Positions 27,337 through 37,368 of a DNA stretch of 64,000 bases are shown piece by piece. Within the stretch, counting starts at the first letter, position 1. Each line of letters begins with the position of its first letter. A model generated the notes under the pieces. The model saw only the letters and a list, made by a program, of their open reading frames with translations, ran no database searches and was not told where the DNA came from. The DNA comes from Bacteroidota bacterium (GTDB taxonomy: Bacteria; Bacteroidota; Bacteroidia; Chitinophagales; Chitinophagaceae). The DNA lies in the NCBI GenBank assembly GCA_029558715.1, contig JAKQEA010000078.1, positions 33,411 through 97,410 on the forward strand, given 5' to 3'. Position numbers and translations under genes: made by a program.

Positions 27337-27873
27337 ATGGCAATACAATCACTTGCAGTTTTTTGCGGTTCTAAAAACGGAAACAATCCATTATTTGCAA
27401 AACAGGCAACAGAACTGGGAAAACTGATGGCAGAAAACAATATCACCCTTGTGTATGGCGGAGGCAGTGCAGGCATTATGGGCACTATTGCAGACAGTGT
27501 GATGGAAAATGGCGGGAAAGTAACAGGAATAATACCAAAGCTCTTATTGGAATGGGAAGTACAACACCGGGGCATCACTGAACTCATTATCTGTGATGAT
27601 ATGCATATAAGAAAAAGAAAACTTTACAGCCTGTGTGATGCTGCATTGATACTTCCCGGAGGATTTGGTACTCTTGATGAACTTTTTGAAATAGTAACCT
27701 GGAATCAGCTTACCATACACGACAAGCATATCTATATTCTTAATTCTGGCGGATTCTATGATCATCTTATACTACACATTAACAGAATGAAAGAAGAAGA
27801 GTTTCTATATGAAGAAGCAATAAAAAGGATCACCGTTATTGATGACCCTTCTGCTCTTTTACAATTTTTATAA
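27337..27873 (+). CDS. LOG-family protein (TIGR00730), nucleotide phosphoribohydrolase
   Basis: 178 residues. The two family signatures are visible: GGGSAGIMGTIAD (41-53) and PGGFGTLDELFE (107-118), with the MHIRKRK segment between them. LOG proteins release free base from cytokinin-like or nucleoside 5'-monophosphates. It is cytoplasmic with no signal peptide. Five bases separate its stop from that of the convergent membrane-barrel gene. Confidence 0.92.
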   Translation: MAIQSLAVFCGSKNGNNPLFAKQATELGKLMAENNITLVYGGGSAGIMGTIADSVMENGGKVTGIIPKLLLEWEVQHRGITELIICDDMHIRKRKLYSLCDAALILPGGFGTLDELFEIVTWNQLTIHDKHIYILNSGGFYDHLILHINRMKEEEFLYEEAIKRITVIDDPSALLQFL

Positions 27874-27878
27874 GTTGC

Positions 27879-28487
27879 TTATCTTCTCCATCGTCCCCCC
27901 TGGAATAAAGGGACCTGCACACCTCCCCTGATAATGGGTATGGTTCTCCCATACGCATCCGTGTAAGGAGACATATCATTTCCCGAAACATCAAATAAAA
28001 CTGCCAGGTAGTAGAATGGCTGTCCTCCTCTACCTTGCCGGCCTGTTGTGTAGCCACCTCCGACCAACATGCTGTTGGCAGATGTTTTGTATGTCTGTGT
28101 AATACCTATATTGGGAATGAATTTTTGCCTGATAAAATTATGCTCAAACTGTGCCTGCGCAAATAAAAACCGTACAGGATACAGCTTAACGAAACCACCG
28201 CCCCCATAAACAGTCTGGCGCAATTTATCATTGAATACATAATTATAATCACGGTAAGATGTATAGTTGTAATTGACCACCACTCCTACATCTGCCCAAT
28301 TGCTTGGACTATATCCAAATACAGGGCTTCCTCCCACCAGGAAAGTATTATTGAAAAAGGATAATGATATGCTTCCACCAGTAAAAAGGTTTTCCCTAAA
28401 ACTTGCTTTCTCCTTTTCTTCCTCCTTCTGTGCAAAAGAGCTGGCAGCTAAAGCAACTAATAAAAAAAATATTACTGAACGTTTCAT
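27879..28487 (-). CDS. Predicted outer-membrane beta-barrel protein
   Basis: 202 residues from MKRSVIFFLLVALAASSFAQ, a clear signal peptide; a 19-codon upstream extension is rejected. The mature part has alternating hydrophobic strands and Gly/Tyr-rich turns (GGSISLSFFNNTFLVGGSPV, VNYNYTSYRDYNYVF, FYYLAVLFDVSGNDM), which suggests an 8-stranded barrel. Function unknown. It follows a small membrane protein gene by 25 bases on the same strand, so the two may share a transcript. Confidence 0.75.
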   Translation of the reverse strand: MKRSVIFFLLVALAASSFAQKEEEKEKASFRENLFTGGSISLSFFNNTFLVGGSPVFGYSPSNWADVGVVVNYNYTSYRDYNYVFNDKLRQTVYGGGGFVKLYPVRFLFAQAQFEHNFIRQKFIPNIGITQTYKTSANSMLVGGGYTTGRQGRGGQPFYYLAVLFDVSGNDMSPYTDAYGRTIPIIRGGVQVPLFQGGRWRR

Positions 28488-28512
28488 ATCACGGTCATTT
28501 TTAATGAACAAT

Positions 28513-29013
28513 TTATTCCAGTTCCTGTTGTTCTTTCCAGTCAAGATCCAACTCGCCTGCTATCCTTTTTGCCAAAGGCATTTTCGACAACATGGCTATC
28601 AGCATTATCCCTGTTATAATAAGTATAGTAAAGTTACCTGTTAAAAAGAAAAATATAACGGATAAGAATGCCACCACTTCACAGATTGCCAGGTATAAGA
28701 TCAATGCAGTTCTGTACTGGTTTAATTTGTCTGTTAAAGATTTGCCAGACTGTTTAATCGAATTAATTCTTTTACGATACAGAAGCCTTGCCACTACTAT
28801 GCCTGTTGCTGCAACAGTAGTAACTATTATAAACAAAGCATTTTTATCTACCAGTAGTTGCTTATCACCCAATGGTGGCTCACCGGCAAACTGCCTGGCA
28901 AATATCATGGTCACTGAAAAGAAAACAACCCCAACAGTCAATGCTGCTGTTAATATCCGCATTGCCTTAAGGTCATCTTTGGGCCTTCCTGTTAATTCAG
29001 CTTGTTCTTTCAT
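28513..29013 (-). CDS. Four-helix inner-membrane protein of unknown function
   Basis: 166 residues. Hydrophobic segments lie at about 19-40 (ILTAALTVGVVFFSVTMIF), 60-78 (LFIIVTTVAATGIVVARLL), 103-124 and 127-147 (ILIITGIMLIAMLS). The ends are charged (MKEQAELTGRPKDD; DLDWKEQQELE). No recognised domain. It lies upstream of the predicted barrel protein. Confidence 0.7.
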   Translation of the reverse strand: MKEQAELTGRPKDDLKAMRILTAALTVGVVFFSVTMIFARQFAGEPPLGDKQLLVDKNALFIIVTTVAATGIVVARLLYRKRINSIKQSGKSLTDKLNQYRTALILYLAICEVVAFLSVIFFFLTGNFTILIITGIMLIAMLSKMPLAKRIAGELDLDWKEQQELE

Positions 29014-29062
29014 CTTTCAGGTAACAATAAAATAAAATTGAGACACCAGCGTACAATGGGGG

Positions 29063-30097
29063 TCAATATTTGAATGACGGACACATTGATTCTCTTTTAT
29101 TACCTCTGTACCTGTCCACCGCTCCCTGCTTGATGAGTGAGAACTCAAAAGCACCGCGGGTATTATTGAAATTCTTTAATGAAGAAGTGGTGGCATCATA
29201 GGTAAAAGTGAAAGTAATATCCTTAACACCCAATCCCACCATCGGGATAACGGCATCCTTATACCGGTAATAAGCTCCTGCCATCAATATTTTTTCTCCA
29301 TCACCTGATAAATTATAGTGGGCATTAAGTCCTCCTACTATTTCATACGATTTTGCCTGCAGAGAAAAATAAGCATTGGGGTTTACAATTACCATATCAT
29401 TCAGCTTAAAGCTGCCGTTGATAAATCCGGTATAACGGACGGGGATACGATTATCAATTCCTGCCTGCTCGTTAAAAAAAGATTCTTTGGGCTGGTTGAT
29501 ATGCATAGCAGAAAATCCTGCGTTCAGGTAGGTTCTCGAATCGGGAAAATAAGCATAGTTCATACCAACCTGCATGTCTATATAATTAATGTTACTGTAA
29601 TCAAGCTTGGGAGCTATGGTAGTCTGGTGGGCATCAAAGAACTGCCCGTTCCACTGACTGGGAAAACTAAGGTTGGCCGTATTAATATTTTTATTGGCCC
29701 ATCCCACATTAAACCCAAGACTTACGAGGCTTCCTGCGTTGATCATCTGGTGATAGGCTACAGATCCATATACTTTAGTCGAGGTGAGCACACTTGTTCC
29801 CGCCACATCCCGCAATATAACTCCGCCCAGGCCAAGCCACCCGGTGTTCTCATCATTCTGCATAAGTTGAAAATCCCCAAATGCACTCATTGTTTTATAT
29901 GGAAAGGCAGTGATAGATGCCCATTGATTGCGGTAGTTAATACCTAATCTGTAATCTCCGTCAGGTATAAACCCTGTATTGGCAGGATTAGTAAGCAAAG
30001 GAGAATTCATGAATTGCGAGAAATGAAGATCCTGCGAGGATGCTTCAAGCCACAAACTGCAGGCTGCAAATACCAGTATTTTTTTTAATCGCTTCAT
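29063..30097 (-). CDS. PorP/SprF-family T9SS outer-membrane protein
   Basis: 344 residues from MKRLKKILVFAACSLW; a GTG six bases upstream is possible. The mature N-terminus DLHFSQFMNSPLLTNPANTG is diagnostic and nearly repeats the other family member at 15.5 kb. Beta-barrel strands run to the C-terminus (ITFTFTYDATTSSLKNF, GAFEFSLIKQG). It sits 36 bases downstream of a PKD protein with a type B sorting domain, so it is the likely outer-membrane partner for that cargo. Confidence 0.93.
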   Translation of the reverse strand: MKRLKKILVFAACSLWLEASSQDLHFSQFMNSPLLTNPANTGFIPDGDYRLGINYRNQWASITAFPYKTMSAFGDFQLMQNDENTGWLGLGGVILRDVAGTSVLTSTKVYGSVAYHQMINAGSLVSLGFNVGWANKNINTANLSFPSQWNGQFFDAHQTTIAPKLDYSNINYIDMQVGMNYAYFPDSRTYLNAGFSAMHINQPKESFFNEQAGIDNRIPVRYTGFINGSFKLNDMVIVNPNAYFSLQAKSYEIVGGLNAHYNLSGDGEKILMAGAYYRYKDAVIPMVGLGVKDITFTFTYDATTSSLKNFNNTRGAFEFSLIKQGAVDRYRGNKRESMCPSFKY

Positions 30098-30133
30098 TTT
30101 CACATTTCAAATTAATTCATTTCCGTGATCAAC

Positions 30134-33100
30134 TTACCTAATTAACGTTATATCACCCTTTTTAGTTGTTTTTACTCCGTCAAAGAATTCCACAGTAAGT
30201 GTATAGGCGTATACATCCATCGGCTGCACCACTCCTTTTACCTTCCCATCCCAGCCTGTATTACGGTCATTTGTTTCAAATACTTTCTGACCCCACCGGT
30301 TCCAGATAATGAACTGCATTTTAGCGATTCCAAAGCCTTTTACCATTACAACACTATTAATATCACCGCTCAAAGGAGTAAATGCGTTGGGCACATCAAC
30401 CAATGGTATTATCTCTGCTCTTACTTCCCTGCAAATAGTTCGGGGACATCCGATTGCATTGTAGGCCGTAAGACAGGCATTGAAAGTACCTGTAGCATTA
30501 TACTGATGCTGTACCGGTGCCCTTGAAGTAGTAAGCAGGGTATCCCCGTCCCCAAAATCCCATTTAAAGCTCACTGCATCTGGTGACGAGAGGTTGTTGA
30601 AAGTAGTTGGTGTATTAGGAGCCGGTGTTACCGGAGAAAAACTAAAGTCCGGGGTGGGGGCATCAAACACCTGTATGGTAAACCTCGCCGTATCAGTCAG
30701 GTTGCAGGTATTAGGATTAAAAGCTACCAGGACAACATTATAGGTGCCGGGTGTTGGATAAGTATGTGTGGGGTTAGTGGCCGTTGAAGTATTCCCATCG
30801 CCAAAATCCCAGAAGAAAGTTTGCCCGGCTAATGATGTATTGTTAAATACTGCATCATAAGGTATACAACCTGTTGGTGCTGTAGTAAACTGTGCATCTA
30901 CATTCTCTGCCACACTCACCGGGATCATCAAAGAGTCAGGTGCATTACAATAACCCGTATCCTGCAATATCAATTTTACATTATACGTACCCGGAGCTGC
31001 ATAAGCATGGAGCACTGGTGCTGCCCCGGCAGTAATTCTTGGAGAACCATCCCCAAAATCCCAGATAAAGGATTGAGGCCCAAAGGGCCGGGGTGGCGGA
31101 GCCACCGACAGGTTATCAAAGCGGTAATTAAAGGAAGTACAGGGCGGTAATTTCACTGGTGCAAAATCAACAGTAGCTTCCAGGTCACCTACCCTGATCC
31201 TTACATAAGAAGTATCCCTGATATTGCAGGTGGTGGGATCAATGGCTATCAGCATAACAGTGAAAGTCCCTACTGTTGTAAATACATGAGATGTTGAAGG
31301 AATGGTAGTACTCACTACAGGTGACCCGTCACCAAAGTTCCACTCATAACTTTGTGCATTGGCTATAGTATCAGTAAAATCAACTGTAAGAGGTACGCAG
31401 CCGGCAGTATCCCGTGGCACACCATTTATACTTGATTGAACTCCTGCCCTTACCCCCGATAGATCCATATCTATTTTCAACATGGTAAGATTGCATTCTC
31501 CTCCCCCGACTGCATTGTTTATTGTAGCCCAGGAACCCACTGTCGTGGGGAAATTAGGTAATGGGGGAACACTTAATCCCCTGCAGTTTCCACAAATCGC
31601 CTGGTATATTTTTCCATTGCGGTCAAACCGGCTGGTGCCACCATCCACATGGTCACATCCTTCGCCGGGCCTGTTATTTTCACCAAAGAAACTCCCGAAC
31701 AATTGTGATGCACCGTTTCTTTCCAATACAAAAAAATACAGGTCCTTACCATCAGTAACAGATTTAAATGCATTAGGAGTAACCGGTAATCCGTTTGTTC
31801 CGGCACTACTGTATCCATTAGTTGTGCCAAAAAAACCACCCCAGCCTGATATATAAACGTTTTCACAACGATCCACAAGAAAGGCAATCGGGGAAATATT
31901 TGGTGTTAGCCCTCCAGACCCAAAAGCTGTTGAGTAGACATATGCAGAAAGGTCAGGCTGTAATTTGGCTATAAATTGTTTACCTCCGGGGTTGTTATAA
32001 GGAGGATTTACAGTTGGCAATATTGGCCAGGCTCCGGTTGTTTGTCCCATTATATAGGGGAAACCATTATTATCAAACTGTACCCCGAATACCTGGTCTA
32101 TTCCGTCTGTACCAATATAAGCAGAACGGATAACGGCAGTACCAGTATTATTAATAATCGCCAAAAAACCATCAATAGTACCCCCGAGAGCAGTACCAAC
32201 TGTACCGGCCTGTGTACCCGCCAAAAGGTTATTACTCTCTGTTCCTCCGGCAACATAAATATTCCCTGTTGTAGGGTGAAGTGAAAGAACATAGGCTGCA
32301 TCATTGCCAGAACCTCCGATATAACTGGCAAAAAGTAATGTATTAAGGTTGGGAGAGAATTTTAAAACAATTCCATCCTGGCTACCACCAGAATTTGGTT
32401 GAAAAAAACCAGCAGTTCCGGGAAAATTATTCGATTGGGTGCTGGAAGCAACATACACATTACCTGCACCATCAAGAATAACTTCACTTCTTCCATCATC
32501 GCCGTAATTTCTTTGCAGCGAATTCGTATTACCTCTTTGTATTGTAATATTTACTCCATCATCCCCACTACCACCGATTTTCCTGGATCCAATTAAGGCA
32601 GATCCGGCAGCATTGAGTTTTGTTACTACAATATCGAAACCACTACCTCCTACCGTTCCATTGTTTACTAAAGGATAATTAGGAGAATTTGATCTTCCGG
32701 CGAGTACCAGGTTGCCCTGGGGATCAACGAATAAACTGTGTGGCTGATCATCACCCGATCCGCCGATATATGTAGCATACACCCTGTTTGATCCGTCAGG
32801 TGTTAGTTTTATAATTCCGATATCAAACTCACCGCCGCCGTAACTGGTTTGATATGCTCCCGGAGAAGTGGGAAATCCTCCTCCAATCCCTCCAAATACA
32901 ATTCCGCCTCCAAACATACTCTCGTCAGGGCCATAGGTAGCTGTAAATCCCCAGTTATCAGAACTGCTTCCGGAGAAAGAGCAAAAAACGATTGTTGGGT
33001 CAATAACTAATGTTGCAGCAGGATCATACTCCTTCACATCAAATCTCATCACATTATCTTTTACAACATATTTACATGAAACTTCTTTTCTTCCCGCCAC

Positions 33101-33808
33101 ATCAGCCTGAAAGGTATAAGGGGCAGATTCTTTAAAATCTCCAAGAGAAGTAGATATTACCAGCTCTTTATTTTTTACCTGCAATTTATCAACCCCTTCG
33201 TACTTCAATGCGATTTTCGACACATCTCCACCAGGCTTTACCAGGATATCATATTTTAAAGAGCCCCTGTCTGTATAATACCGCACATCCACGTTGGGGT
33301 ATACATTCTGTATTGTTATTCCCTGGTAAATACGGCATTCAGGCGCCCATTTAGAAGGATTATCACCAATAAAATAGTTATTGTAAGTAGGGATTGGTTT
33401 CTCTGCAAGTATATTCATACTCTCAGAAGCTCCTACAAAATCTACATTCCATGCATGGGAACGTATAATCAGACTTTCATTTGGCAAAAGTGGTTTGCCA
33501 CTTGCATTAAAACCGTGTTTGAACCGGGATGTTTTGGCAATATCTGCCGGATTATGCTGTACAACCGTAAATCCGCCGTTACGGATAAAAAAGGTTCCAT
33601 TACTTACATCACCCTTGTATTTAACACGGCTATCCCACTGACCTTTATTCTCGATAAACTCAATATTTCCCTGTGCAGAAATAGTAAAAACAGGAAAGCA
33701 AAAGGCGGCAAAAACAAAAAGATATTTCAGGGTCAAATTATTTTCTTTAAAATAACCATTTTTTGGCAGAATAAGATTGAAAACTTCTGTTAACAAATGT
33801 CTCATCAT
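30134..33808 (-). CDS. SBBP/PKD surface protein with T9SS type B sorting domain
   Basis: 1224 residues from ATG 33808; ATG 33805 is equivalent and the ORF's TTG at 33832 is unlikely. Order: signal peptide (YLFVFAAFCFPVFTISAQ), an N-terminal ~220-residue domain that starts IEFIENKGQWD, seven or so SBBP-type beta-propeller repeats (YATYIGGSGDDQPHSLFVD; FASYIGGSGNDAAYVLSL), four PKD domains (each with W[DN]FGDG), and a gliding-motility C-terminal domain (VPNAFTPLSGDINSV, FIIWNRWGQKVFE, GWDGKVKG, VYAYTLTVEF). It should be secreted by T9SS and exposed at the surface. The PorP/SprF gene follows on the same strand. Confidence 0.92.
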   Translation of the reverse strand: MMRHLLTEVFNLILPKNGYFKENNLTLKYLFVFAAFCFPVFTISAQGNIEFIENKGQWDSRVKYKGDVSNGTFFIRNGGFTVVQHNPADIAKTSRFKHGFNASGKPLLPNESLIIRSHAWNVDFVGASESMNILAEKPIPTYNNYFIGDNPSKWAPECRIYQGITIQNVYPNVDVRYYTDRGSLKYDILVKPGGDVSKIALKYEGVDKLQVKNKELVISTSLGDFKESAPYTFQADVAGRKEVSCKYVVKDNVMRFDVKEYDPAATLVIDPTIVFCSFSGSSSDNWGFTATYGPDESMFGGGIVFGGIGGGFPTSPGAYQTSYGGGEFDIGIIKLTPDGSNRVYATYIGGSGDDQPHSLFVDPQGNLVLAGRSNSPNYPLVNNGTVGGSGFDIVVTKLNAAGSALIGSRKIGGSGDDGVNITIQRGNTNSLQRNYGDDGRSEVILDGAGNVYVASSTQSNNFPGTAGFFQPNSGGSQDGIVLKFSPNLNTLLFASYIGGSGNDAAYVLSLHPTTGNIYVAGGTESNNLLAGTQAGTVGTALGGTIDGFLAIINNTGTAVIRSAYIGTDGIDQVFGVQFDNNGFPYIMGQTTGAWPILPTVNPPYNNPGGKQFIAKLQPDLSAYVYSTAFGSGGLTPNISPIAFLVDRCENVYISGWGGFFGTTNGYSSAGTNGLPVTPNAFKSVTDGKDLYFFVLERNGASQLFGSFFGENNRPGEGCDHVDGGTSRFDRNGKIYQAICGNCRGLSVPPLPNFPTTVGSWATINNAVGGGECNLTMLKIDMDLSGVRAGVQSSINGVPRDTAGCVPLTVDFTDTIANAQSYEWNFGDGSPVVSTTIPSTSHVFTTVGTFTVMLIAIDPTTCNIRDTSYVRIRVGDLEATVDFAPVKLPPCTSFNYRFDNLSVAPPPRPFGPQSFIWDFGDGSPRITAGAAPVLHAYAAPGTYNVKLILQDTGYCNAPDSLMIPVSVAENVDAQFTTAPTGCIPYDAVFNNTSLAGQTFFWDFGDGNTSTATNPTHTYPTPGTYNVVLVAFNPNTCNLTDTARFTIQVFDAPTPDFSFSPVTPAPNTPTTFNNLSSPDAVSFKWDFGDGDTLLTTSRAPVQHQYNATGTFNACLTAYNAIGCPRTICREVRAEIIPLVDVPNAFTPLSGDINSVVMVKGFGIAKMQFIIWNRWGQKVFETNDRNTGWDGKVKGVVQPMDVYAYTLTVEFFDGVKTTKKGDITLIR

Positions 33809-33857
33809 AGTAATATTTTCCACTCTTCGCAAAAACCCCTTAAAATGGTCTTTACTT

Positions 33858-35951
33858 TTAAGATATTTTACTCCATTGCACCGGTCCTTTCCGATAGTGA
33901 AGGAACTTCTTTAGCTGCAAATTTTCTGCCGAAACAAGATCAGGGTCATTTTCAAGTAGCTCCAGTGCTTTGTTCTTTGCTACTTCTAACACTGCCCGGT
34001 CTTGGACTATACTGGCCAGCCTGAAGTTTAAAGCTCCGCTTTGCCTGGTTCCATCAATTTCTCCCGGCCCTCTTAGCTCAAGGTCCTTTTCTGCTATTTC
34101 AAAGCCATTATTTGTGCTTGTCATGATCCTGATGCGCTCCCTGGCATCATTACCTAATTTGGAGCTGGTCAATAATATGCAATAGCTTTTTTCTGCCCCT
34201 CTTCCTACCCGGCCTCTCAACTGATGAAGCTGTGACAATCCAAATTTTTCAGCGCTTTCTATTACCATTACCGAGGCATTAGGCACATTTACCCCCACTT
34301 CAATAACAGTAGTAGATACCATGATCTGTGTATCATGCTCAACAAATCTTTTCATATTTAGTTCTTTCTGATCTGTTGGCTGCTTACCATGCACCATACT
34401 GATCCAATACCTGGGTTCCGGAAACCAGGCCTTTACATTTTCGTATCCTTTCATCAGGTTTTCGTAATCTAATTTTGAACTTTCTTCAATTAAAGGGAAA
34501 ATGATATACACCTGCCTCCCCTTATCTATCTCAACTCTTATAAAATCCATTACTTTACTGCGATGAGATTCATAACGGTGAACAGTAGTAATGGGTTGCC
34601 GTCCGGGGGGCAATTCATCAATCACACTGTAATCAAGATCTCCATAGGCAGTCATAGCCAGGGTCCGGGGTATAGGTGTGGCGGTCATCACCAGTACATG
34701 TGGCGGCACCTCTGCTTTTTGCCATAGCCGGGCTCTCTGTGCCACACCAAAACGATGCTGTTCATCAATAATAACAATACCAAGGTTTTTAAATTGTACC
34801 ACATCTTCAATTACGGCATGAGTGCCAATCAGGATTTTCAAAACACCTTCTGATAGTTCCTGCAATGTTCTTTTTCTTTCTGCCGTTTTGGTTGAGCCGG
34901 TTAATAGTTTTACCGTCACCCCAATTTTTTCCAGCTGAACACTGATAGTTTGATAATGCTGTTGTGCCAATATTTCTGTCGGCGCCATCAGGCAGGCCTG
35001 GTAGCCATTATCAACGGCCAGTAACATCGTCAATACTGCCACGATTGTTTTACCACTTCCTACATCTCCCTGTAGCAGCCTGTTCATTTGCTTACCCTTT
35101 GCAGTATCTGTTCTGATTTCTTTTATTACCCTCTTTTGCGCTGCGGTAAGCGCAAATGGCAGGTGATTTTTATATAGTTCATTAAAATATTCTCCTACTT
35201 TTTCAAATACTACCCCTTTGGAAAACCGGTGGCGCTGACTACGTATAAGATTCATCCGCATCTGTGCAATAAAGAATTCTTCAAACTTCAGTCGTTTTAC
35301 AGCTTGCTCATACTCTTCACTTGTTTGAGGGAAATGAATTTGTTTAAAAGCATTAAACCGGTTGACCAGATTCAATTGTTTAAGCAGGGATACCGGAAGA
35401 ATTTCTTCGATATCTTTTTCCCTGAGCATAGTCAGAAGGAGCTGTGTCAATTTTCCAAGTTGCCTTCCTCCAAGTCCCCTCGCTTTTAGTTTTTCTGTGG
35501 TTGAGTAGACTGGTTCAAGATAATTTTTTCCCAACTGCTGGTCCTGTGCCAGCAATTCCAGTTCGGGGTGAAGAATCTGTGGTTTCCCGTTATAATAACT
35601 AACTCTGCCATAAACCAGGTATGACTGGCCTGCTTCCAATAATTTTTGCACCCAGCCTAATCCCTGGAACCAGGTAAGCTCAATAAACCCGGTTTTATCT
35701 TTCAGTTCTGCCACAATCCTTCTGCCGGCTTTTTGACCGATCACTTCAAAATTGACTAATACACCAGCCACCTGTACAAATTCTGACTGGGGTGTTATTT
35801 CAGCAATAAGATTAACTTTTCTCCTGTCAATATGACGATAAGGATAATGCTCCAGTAAATCTGCAAAAGTGAATATGTTGAGTTCCTTTTTAAGCAAATC
35901 TGCCCGCTGAGGTCCGACTCCCTTCAGGTATTCTATAGGGCTTGATAATAT
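33858..35951 (-). CDS. recG: ATP-dependent DNA helicase RecG
   Basis: The helicase that reverses stalled forks and branch-migrates Holliday junctions. Motifs: LLQGDVGSGKTIVAVL (Walker A), IIDEQHRFGVAQR (DEQH box), MTATPIPRTLAMT, STTVIEVGVNVPNASVM, QLHQLRGRVGRG. The N-terminal wedge has FVQVAGVLVNFEVIGQ. The first standard start (TTG at 35897) would remove a conserved stretch that reads LSSPIEYLKGVGPQRAD in the same open frame up to a stop at 35982-35984. The codon where family members start is ATA at 35949-35951, so I extend the gene there (697 residues). Either a non-standard start, or a base change, or a truncated start is used. Confidence 0.92.
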   Translation of the reverse strand: MLSSPIEYLKGVGPQRADLLKKELNIFTFADLLEHYPYRHIDRRKVNLIAEITPQSEFVQVAGVLVNFEVIGQKAGRRIVAELKDKTGFIELTWFQGLGWVQKLLEAGQSYLVYGRVSYYNGKPQILHPELELLAQDQQLGKNYLEPVYSTTEKLKARGLGGRQLGKLTQLLLTMLREKDIEEILPVSLLKQLNLVNRFNAFKQIHFPQTSEEYEQAVKRLKFEEFFIAQMRMNLIRSQRHRFSKGVVFEKVGEYFNELYKNHLPFALTAAQKRVIKEIRTDTAKGKQMNRLLQGDVGSGKTIVAVLTMLLAVDNGYQACLMAPTEILAQQHYQTISVQLEKIGVTVKLLTGSTKTAERKRTLQELSEGVLKILIGTHAVIEDVVQFKNLGIVIIDEQHRFGVAQRARLWQKAEVPPHVLVMTATPIPRTLAMTAYGDLDYSVIDELPPGRQPITTVHRYESHRSKVMDFIRVEIDKGRQVYIIFPLIEESSKLDYENLMKGYENVKAWFPEPRYWISMVHGKQPTDQKELNMKRFVEHDTQIMVSTTVIEVGVNVPNASVMVIESAEKFGLSQLHQLRGRVGRGAEKSYCILLTSSKLGNDARERIRIMTSTNNGFEIAEKDLELRGPGEIDGTRQSGALNFRLASIVQDRAVLEVAKNKALELLENDPDLVSAENLQLKKFLHYRKGPVQWSKIS

Positions 35952-36007
35952 GTGATTGGAGGAGGATATAACCTTTTTGTTTCAGACAAAATTAGTACTT
36001 CATACGT

Positions 36008-37192
36008 CTATAGTACTTGCCTGATGGATTTCTCCCACAGCACTGTCTGTTTCTTCTTTAAAAACCGGATAAACCCTTTTACCAGGCAATAATTCATAAA
36101 TACAAAATAAAAAGGGATTGCCAGCAGACCGGCTCTTTTTCCTTTACGAAGGAATAGCCAGCCGGCAAAAGCCAACAGGTAAAAAAAACATTGTGCATAT
36201 AACAACACAGTAAAAAGTAAAACTCCCGGCTGATCATACACCAGTTTAATATTCATCACTAATAAAATCACCAGTGAAACAGGGCAAAAAAACCAACGTA
36301 GCACTCTTCTTGATATATATTGAAAACTCAATAGAGGATACTTAAATATATTAAGACAGCTTATTAAATAGCCAACCGACTGATATGCCCCTGCAGAAAT
36401 TCTGATTTTCCTCTTTTCTTCCTCCCTTAATGAGGAAGAAGCTGTTTCTGTTGCATAAGCTCCGGGTTCATATGCAATTCTGTATCCCTGAAGGCAAACC
36501 TGCATCGAGATCACAAAGTCATCAAGTATTATATGATCATCCATTTCCTTAAACAAGCGGGTCCGGATGGAAAACAGTTCTCCGGCCGCGCCGACCACAG
36601 TATAAAATCCTGCATCCAGTCGTTTTAAAAGTGATTCGTATTGCCAGTATATGCCTTCCGCCTGCCCTACAGCCCCAACTTCGGGGTTAGCTAATATTTT
36701 TTTTTCTCCCGCCACTCCCCCAATTACAGGGTTTTTGTAGTGCCCAACAATCCTATTAATACAATCGCTATTTAATATAGTGTTCGCATCACTAAAAACA
36801 ACAACCGGGGTTCTTACTTCCCTCATGGCCCTTTTGATGGCAGCATATTTTCCCTTCCTTTCATCCTCGTGAAGTAATGTAACACCTGGAAATCTCCGTA
36901 TTATACTGACAGAATTATCAGTAGAGCCATCCGTAATAAAAACAATACTGAGTTTTTCGACAGGATAATCTAATGCCAACGTATTAATTACCTTTTGTTC
37001 TACTATCAGCTCTTCATTGTAAGCAGCCACGATTAAAGTAACATGTGGTAATTCGTCTGTAGTTTTTTCTGTACTCTTTTTAGCAAACTGTTTTGTAAAG
37101 GCATTAATGAAAAACAACAATATCCCATAGCCGGCATAGCAATAGAATAAAACAGCAATACTTACATAAAAAAATAGATGTCCGATGGCCAT
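36008..37192 (-). CDS. Membrane glycosyltransferase family 2
   Basis: 394 residues. An N-terminal membrane helix (IAVLFYCYAGYGILLFFI) precedes the GT-A domain: VTLIVAAYNEE, VFITDGSTDNS, VVVFSDANTIL (DxD-like), ILDDFVISMQVCLQG and a QxxRW-like end (RRVLRWFF). Three to four C-terminal membrane helices follow. The layout is that of processive or lipid-linked GT2 enzymes for surface polysaccharide, e.g. beta-1,4-glycan synthases. It is divergent from the WecA-like gene, which fits a joint role in a polyprenol-linked glycan, though that is inferred. Confidence 0.88.
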   Translation of the reverse strand: MAIGHLFFYVSIAVLFYCYAGYGILLFFINAFTKQFAKKSTEKTTDELPHVTLIVAAYNEELIVEQKVINTLALDYPVEKLSIVFITDGSTDNSVSIIRRFPGVTLLHEDERKGKYAAIKRAMREVRTPVVVFSDANTILNSDCINRIVGHYKNPVIGGVAGEKKILANPEVGAVGQAEGIYWQYESLLKRLDAGFYTVVGAAGELFSIRTRLFKEMDDHIILDDFVISMQVCLQGYRIAYEPGAYATETASSSLREEEKRKIRISAGAYQSVGYLISCLNIFKYPLLSFQYISRRVLRWFFCPVSLVILLVMNIKLVYDQPGVLLFTVLLYAQCFFYLLAFAGWLFLRKGKRAGLLAIPFYFVFMNYCLVKGFIRFLKKKQTVLWEKSIRQVL

Positions 37193-37368
37193 TTCAGATG
37201 TGAAAATTACGATTCAATTGTAGCAAATATCCCAAGATACTGGCTATTTACTGCATACTGCTAAGCTCAAAACTTTATTTTCAGGTGAATACAATAAATA
37301 TCTCTTTGTAAAAACTAAAAAAGCTTCCTATTTTGAATCGTAAATCCACTATTCGAAAACCACTACTA

